This document shows, in pieces, positions 52,505-56,772 of a stretch of DNA of 56,772 bases (the stretch's first letter is position 1; each line of letters starts with the position of its first letter). The notes under the pieces are model-generated. The model made no database searches, had not been told where the DNA came from, and saw nothing but the letters and a program-made list of their open reading frames with translations. The stretch comes from Defluviicoccus sp. bin129 (GTDB lineage: Bacteria > Pseudomonadota > Alphaproteobacteria > MPNO01), in the NCBI GenBank assembly GCA_002239065.1, contig MPNO01000025.1:1-56772 (forward strand), written 5' to 3'. A program made the translations under genes and the position numbers.

Positions 52505-55500
52505 TCAGAACCTCGCGGTCAGGCGGGCGCTGGCCTCGTGCACCGCCGCGGCGGCGGCGCCGGCGGATTCGCTGCGGCGCGCCTCGAAGGCGAGCTCGGC
52601 CGCGACCGGCCCCGGGCGGCGCGCCAGGCGCCAGCCGATGCTGTACTGGCGCGCCGCGTTCGACAGCCCGAACCCGGCCTCGGGGGTGAACGTGAAGCCG
52701 CCGCCGAAGGCGGCCAGGCCGTAGCCCAGCCGCGCCTCCAGCCGGCGGCGCCGGAGGTCGTTGCCGCCGGACCCGCCGGCGGCGAGGCCCACAGGCGCGG
52801 CGTGCCCGAGCAGCGCATGGGCGCCGCCCGCCGACGCGCCGCCGAAGCTCTGGGAGAGGTTCACCCGCGGCCCCCGCCCGGCGATCCCGGGCGCCCAGGA
52901 GACCGCGCCCGACAGCCCGCGCTGGCGGAAGCCCTTCGCCGCGTGGGTCAGCAGCCCGCGCGCCCGGAACTCCATCGCCAGCCCGCCCGCCGGGTCGACC
53001 CAGGCCAGGCGCGCGCCGATATCCGCCCCGAACCCGGTCTCCGCGTCGCCGCCGTCATGCCGCGCCCCGAGCTCGAAGCCCGGCGTCAGCACCGAGCCCT
53101 CGCCGAGAGGCAGCGGCAGCGCCCCCTCCAGCCCGACCCGCAGCCGCGTCACCCCGGTCTCGACCTCCGCCAGCCGGCGAACCCCCGAGCCCGCCGCCCC
53201 GGTCGCGGCGCCGGCGATCATCGCGTCCGTCTTGCCGATCACCACCAGACCTCCGCCGCCCGGGTCGAGCAGCGTCCCGCGCAGCCCGCCCGCCGCCATC
53301 CACAGCGAGAGCCCGGCCTCGACCGCCGGCCCGTCGGGCGGGTCCAGCGTCAGCTCGCCCCAGCCATACCCCGCCGCGCCCCAGGCCTCCAGCCGGTCGT
53401 CCAGCGCATGGCGCAGCCACGGGTAGATACCGGTCAGCGTCGCCTCGACCGTGCCGCGCTCCGCGCCGCCGCGCTCGCGGTAGCCGCCCTCGCCCAGGCT
53501 GTGCGCGACCACCAGCCCGGCCGTCAGCGCGCCGCCCCGCCAGTCGCCGCCCAGCATGGCGCCGGTCACCTGGCCGTCGACCGCGAGCCCGTCCTCGCGC
53601 CCGTCGAACCGCGTCACCGCGCCGCGCCCCCAGACCGCGGCCGTGCCGCCGCCCGCCGCCTCGCCGGTCAGCGAGAAGGACGAGCCCAGCAGCAGCTCCT
53701 CCCCGCCCATGGTCCGCATCGTCCCGGCGGGCTCGGTCCCGAAATCCGGCCCGAAATCCGGCCCGAAATCCGGCCCCAAATCCTGCGCCCGGGCCTCCCC
53801 GGAGGGCGGGACGAGGCCGATCCGCGTGCCGCCGAGGCTCACCTCCGCCGCCGGCCGCCGCGCCGCCCGCATCCGTCCCTCCACCGCGGCCAGAACCTGG
53901 TCCGTCACCGTGCGCCCGAAGCGCGGCATCCAGGCGCCGACCGCCCGCTCGCCGACCAGATCGAAGACATGGATCGTCATGGTGGCCGGGGCGCTGTCCG
54001 CCGACCCGTCGCTCACGGTGAAGGCGAAGCTCGCATAGGGGCTGCCCGTCCCGCCCGCCGCCGGGGCGAAGACCAGACCGCCCGCCTCCAGCCGCGCGCG
54101 GGTCACGTCCTGGCCCGCCCTCACCGGCGCGCCGTCGAGTTCCAGCGAGCTTCCCGCCGGCAGACCGGTCAGCGTCCGGATCGCGATCCCGGCAAGCGCA
54201 TCGCCGTCGGGATCGGAATAGCCGAAATCGCCTACCCTGAAGGCGTAGCCGGTGTCCCGGCGGATCCGCACCGAGCCGTCGGCGGCGACCGGCGCCCGGT
54301 TCGCGACGGTCTCGTCGGGCTCGTCGGGCTCGTCGGTCGGCGGCGCGATGGCGGTCCCGGAGCTGGGGGCACCGTGGATGCGGATCATGTAGGAGGCGCC
54401 CTGGGGTCTCGCGGCGAAGGCGCCGGTGGAATCCTTGGCTCGCCGCAACCCCGCGTCGTCGATGCTCCAGCCCGGCGCCGAGGCGGCGTCCTCCGAATCC
54501 GAGACGGTGAGCTCGAAGGATACGAGAGGTGTCTCGGCGGTGCCGTCTTCGACCACCATCTCGACGGTGCCGTCTTCGACCACCAGCCAGTAGTCCGTCG
54601 ACGCGCTCAGCACGGTGTTCGGCGGCGCCGTGTAGGCGATGTTGGCCGTGTCGTGCGGCAATGCCGACACCCGGGCGGTGAGCGTGGCGACGGGAATCGA
54701 GCCGCTGCCCGCCGCCGCCCCGCGGAACACTCTCGCCACCGGGGGGTCAAGGCCGGGAGCGGTGGCGGACAGCCGCAGCTCGACGCCGCCGAGGTCGTAG
54801 CCCCCGGCATGCGCGCCGGTGGTGAACTTCTGGGCGCAATCGAATTCCCCGACGACGTCGGCGCCCACCACCGGGGTCTGCTCCAGATTGCCGACCAGCG
54901 GCGCGCCCGCGATGCCGGGCGAAGGCGCGGGCGCGATGGACCCGTTCGCCGGATAGGCGTCGCTGGTGCGCGTCTCCGCGGCTTCCCAGCCATCGGTGAA
55001 GGACAGCTTCACCTTGACCTGCCGGCCCGCGTCGAGGGCGTCCAGGCGGTACCTGCTGGAGGTCGCGCCGGAGATATCGGTCTCGGTCCCCGAATCGACC
55101 CTGACCCACTGGTAGCTGAACTGGGCAGGTACCCCGTCGACATCCGCGACCGAGCCCCGGCTCGCCTCCAGGCGCTGGCCGACGGTCGCGGTGCCGGCGA
55201 TCGCCGGCGCGCCGGTGGCGGGGGTGTTGACCCCGTCGCCGCCGTTGACGCGGAGCATCACGGCTACGTTACCCGTAGCCCCGCCGAAGGCGCCGGTCGA
55301 GGCGTGGTTCCGCTGCAAACCTCGATCGTCGATGCTCCAGCCCGCCGCGCTGGCGCCGTCCTCCGCGTCTGACGCGGTGACGTCGACGTACACGTCGCCG
55401 CCCCCGCTGGATGCCGCCTCGACCACCACCCAGTAGTCGGTCGACGGGCGCAGCCTGGTGTTCGCCGGCGCCGCGAACCCGTAATTGGCCCGCCCCGTGG

Positions 55501-56772
55501 CAGGTAACGGCGCCGTCTGGGCGGTCAGCGTCGCGACCGCGACCGAGCCGCTACCCGCCGCCGCTACCCGGACCACGCGCACCCGGGGGGCGGCGGTGTC
55601 GGGACCGAAGCTAGGGGTGGTGGGGAGCCGTATATCGACGCTCGTCAAATTGTAGCCTCCGACACGCGCGCCGGTGGTGAACTTCTGGGCAAGGTCAAAG
55701 TCACCGAGGGAGACGGCTACGCCCTCGGTCTGCCCCACATTGCTCACCAGCGCCCCGATGACGGGCGGAGGCGCGGCCGCGATGGTCCCGCTGGCCGGAT
55801 AGGCGGCGCTGGTGCGCGTCTCCGCGGCTCCCCCGTCGTCGGTGAAGGACAGCTTCACCTTGACCTGCTTGCCCGCGTCGGCGGCGTCCAGCAGGTAGCT
55901 GCTGGAGGTCGCGCCGGAGATATCGGCGTCGGTCCCCGAATCGACCCGGACCCACTGGTAGCTGAACGTGGCAGGTACCCCGTCGACGTCCGCGACCGTG
56001 CCCTGGCTCGCCTCCAGGCTCTGGCCGACGGTCGCGGTGCCGGCGATCGCCGGCGTGCCGGTGGCGGGGGTGTTGGCCCTGTCGCCGCCGTTGACGCGGA
56101 GCACCATGGCTACGTTACCCGAAACCCCGCTGAAGGCGCCGGTCGAGGCGTCGTTCCGCTGCAAACCTTCATCGTCGATGCTCCAGCCCGCCGCGCTGGC
56201 GCCGTCCTCCGCGTCTGACGTGGTGAATCCGACGGACACGTGGCCGCCCCCGCTGGATGCCGCCTCGACCACCACCCAGTAGTCGGTCGACGGGCGCAGC
56301 CTGGTGTTCGCCGGCGCCGCGAACCCGTAGTTGGCCTGCGCTTGGGCAGGTAAATTCGCCGTCTGGGCGGTCAGCGTCGCGACCGCGACCGAGCCGCTAC
56401 CCGTCGCCGCCCCCCGGACCACGCGCACCCGGGGGGCGGCGGTGTCGGGACCGAAGACAGGGTTGGTAACGAGCCGTAAATCGACGCTCGTCAAATTGTA
56501 GCCTCCGACATGCGCGCCGGTGGTGAACTTCTGGGCCACGTCCGCCACACCGATGGTCACGCTGGCGTCCACGGTCTGCCCCACATTGCTCACCAGCGCC
56601 CCGCTCCCGACGTCGGGCGGAGGCGCGGCCGCGATGGTCCCGCTCGCCGGATAGGCGGCGCTGGTGCGCGTCTCCGCGGCTCCCCCGTCGTCGGTGAAGG
56701 ACAGCTTCACCTTGACCTGCTTGCCCGCGTCGGCGGCGTCCAGCAGGTAGCTGCTGGAGGTCGCGCCGGAGA
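52505..56772 (-). CDS. Large repetitive surface protein with a C-terminal beta-barrel-like domain, 5' end outside the window
   Basis: The frame runs off the right edge, so at least 1,420 residues are present without the N-terminus. It contains nearly three copies of a 282-284-residue unit made of a jelly-roll-like module (QKFTTGA...GGYNLTSVDLRL to VLRVNG) and an Ig-like module (SYQWVRVDSG...DAGKQVKVKLSF). Then come a cadherin-like stretch (YSDPDGDALAG), a PDFG repeat and about 350 residues of alternating strands ending in ARLTARF. The terminal Phe and glycine-rich beta pattern suggest an autotransporter-type outer-membrane barrel. It is probably an exported adhesin-like protein; secretion type is inference. 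Confidence 0.85.
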   Translation of the reverse strand, partial: SGATSSSYLLDAADAGKQVKVKLSFTDDGGAAETRTSAAYPASGTIAAAPPPDVGSGALVSNVGQTVDASVTIGVADVAQKFTTGAHVGGYNLTSVDLRLVTNPVFGPDTAAPRVRVVRGAATGSGSVAVATLTAQTANLPAQAQANYGFAAPANTRLRPSTDYWVVVEAASSGGGHVSVGFTTSDAEDGASAAGWSIDDEGLQRNDASTGAFSGVSGNVAMVLRVNGGDRANTPATGTPAIAGTATVGQSLEASQGTVADVDGVPATFSYQWVRVDSGTDADISGATSSSYLLDAADAGKQVKVKLSFTDDGGAAETRTSAAYPASGTIAAAPPPVIGALVSNVGQTEGVAVSLGDFDLAQKFTTGARVGGYNLTSVDIRLPTTPSFGPDTAAPRVRVVRVAAAGSGSVAVATLTAQTAPLPATGRANYGFAAPANTRLRPSTDYWVVVEAASSGGGDVYVDVTASDAEDGASAAGWSIDDRGLQRNHASTGAFGGATGNVAVMLRVNGGDGVNTPATGAPAIAGTATVGQRLEASRGSVADVDGVPAQFSYQWVRVDSGTETDISGATSSRYRLDALDAGRQVKVKLSFTDGWEAAETRTSDAYPANGSIAPAPSPGIAGAPLVGNLEQTPVVGADVVGEFDCAQKFTTGAHAGGYDLGGVELRLSATAPGLDPPVARVFRGAAAGSGSIPVATLTARVSALPHDTANIAYTAPPNTVLSASTDYWLVVEDGTVEMVVEDGTAETPLVSFELTVSDSEDAASAPGWSIDDAGLRRAKDSTGAFAARPQGASYMIRIHGAPSSGTAIAPPTDEPDEPDETVANRAPVAADGSVRIRRDTGYAFRVGDFGYSDPDGDALAGIAIRTLTGLPAGSSLELDGAPVRAGQDVTRARLEAGGLVFAPAAGGTGSPYASFAFTVSDGSADSAPATMTIHVFDLVGERAVGAWMPRFGRTVTDQVLAAVEGRMRAARRPAAEVSLGGTRIGLVPPSGEARAQDLGPDFGPDFGPDFGTEPAGTMRTMGGEELLLGSSFSLTGEAAGGGTAAVWGRGAVTRFDGREDGLAVDGQVTGAMLGGDWRGGALTAGLVVAHSLGEGGYRERGGAERGTVEATLTGIYPWLRHALDDRLEAWGAAGYGWGELTLDPPDGPAVEAGLSLWMAAGGLRGTLLDPGGGGLVVIGKTDAMIAGAATGAAGSGVRRLAEVETGVTRLRVGLEGALPLPLGEGSVLTPGFELGARHDGGDAETGFGADIGARLAWVDPAGGLAMEFRARGLLTHAAKGFRQRGLSGAVSWAPGIAGRGPRVNLSQSFGGASAGGAHALLGHAAPVGLAAGGSGGNDLRRRRLEARLGYGLAAFGGGFTFTPEAGFGLSNAARQYSIGWRLARRPGPVAAELAFEARRSESAGAAAAAVHEASARLTARF
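53738..53773. repeat. 12-bp tandem repeat inside the surface protein gene
   Basis: CCCGAAATCCGG occurs three times without change and encodes PDFG repeated in the protein (GPDFGPDFGPDFG). It marks the linker between the repeat region and the barrel-like domain. Confidence 0.9.
54995..56772. repeat. Long in-frame internal repeats of about 850 bp
   Basis: The same marker sequence (GGTGAAGGACAGCTTCACCT) begins at 54995, 55841 and 56693, giving unit lengths of 846 and 852 bp, both multiples of three. Units share long nearly identical blocks, the two rightmost being most alike. Copy number may differ between strains and the true length of the gene may be collapsed in assemblies. Confidence 0.9.

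Noticed and set aside
52538..55372. Very long open frame on the plus strand opposite the surface protein
   Set aside because: It is antisense to a gene with clear domain repeats, is dominated by Arg, Ala and Pro codons and has no recognisable motif. GC-rich coding DNA commonly leaves such open frames.

Overview
The window is about 57 kb of very GC-rich DNA, densely packed with genes on both strands and with four-base ATGA/TTGA-type overlaps inside operons. Several gene orders point to an alphaproteobacterium, probably an uncultured Rhodospirillales-like lineage (inference): argD-argF-hslO, metZ-apaG behind a SAM-II riboswitch, hpf-ptsN, and degP with a response regulator and a histidine kinase. 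No rRNA, tRNA, CRISPR array, transposase or phage gene was seen.

Layout. 1-1000: the end of an unrecognised gene, a frameshifted DUF123 GIY-YIG gene and an orphan AbrB/MazE-type antitoxin. 1071-3393: an enoyl-CoA hydratase/isomerase and a two-domain 3-hydroxyacyl-CoA dehydrogenase. 3532-7790: tkt-gap-pgk. 7787-13291: two FAD-dependent fumarate-reductase-like flavoproteins, an enoyl-CoA hydratase, a ferritin-like protein and a short [2Fe-2S] subunit. 13308-14408: a NERD nuclease-like zinc-finger protein. 14512-24070: a catabolic island with three large subunits of the xanthine/CO dehydrogenase family, an SDR, a CoxG-like protein and a Rieske oxygenase. The matching FAD and [2Fe-2S] subunits are absent. 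24268-33756: MscS channel, arginine genes, Hsp33, TrkH, FolE, ApaG and MetZ with its riboswitch. 33832-37854: RidA, two Rieske oxygenases and an enamidase-like amidohydrolase. 38117-43584: hpf, ptsN, a small heat-shock protein and a degP-regulator-kinase operon. 43682-50362: an amidohydrolase, a CBS protein, a dienelactone hydrolase, two transporters, a cupin and a fourth Rieske oxygenase. 50440-51866: a TSUP permease between two arrays of palindromic repeats. 51919-52467: an AhpD/carboxymuconolactone-decarboxylase-like gene. 52505-end: a large repetitive surface protein with a beta-barrel-like C-terminus, running off the window.

How it fits together. Apart from core carbon, arginine and methionine genes, the theme is oxidative attack on ring compounds: molybdenum hydroxylases, four Rieske oxygenases, amidohydrolases including an enamidase-like enzyme of the nicotinate type, CoA-ester beta-oxidation enzymes and ligand-type transporters. 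The electron-transfer partners of these oxidoreductases must be encoded elsewhere.

The most striking single observation is the AhpD-like gene at 51919-52467. The second cysteine of its CxxC active site is an in-frame TGA, the frame stays open and homologous for 101 more codons, and a stem-loop with a G-rich loop sits 17 nt after the TGA. These are the features expected of a bacterial selenoprotein with a CxxU redox motif. Other notable items are a SAM-II riboswitch with an apparent terminator switch, dispersed palindromic repeats around one gene, and two frameshifted genes.
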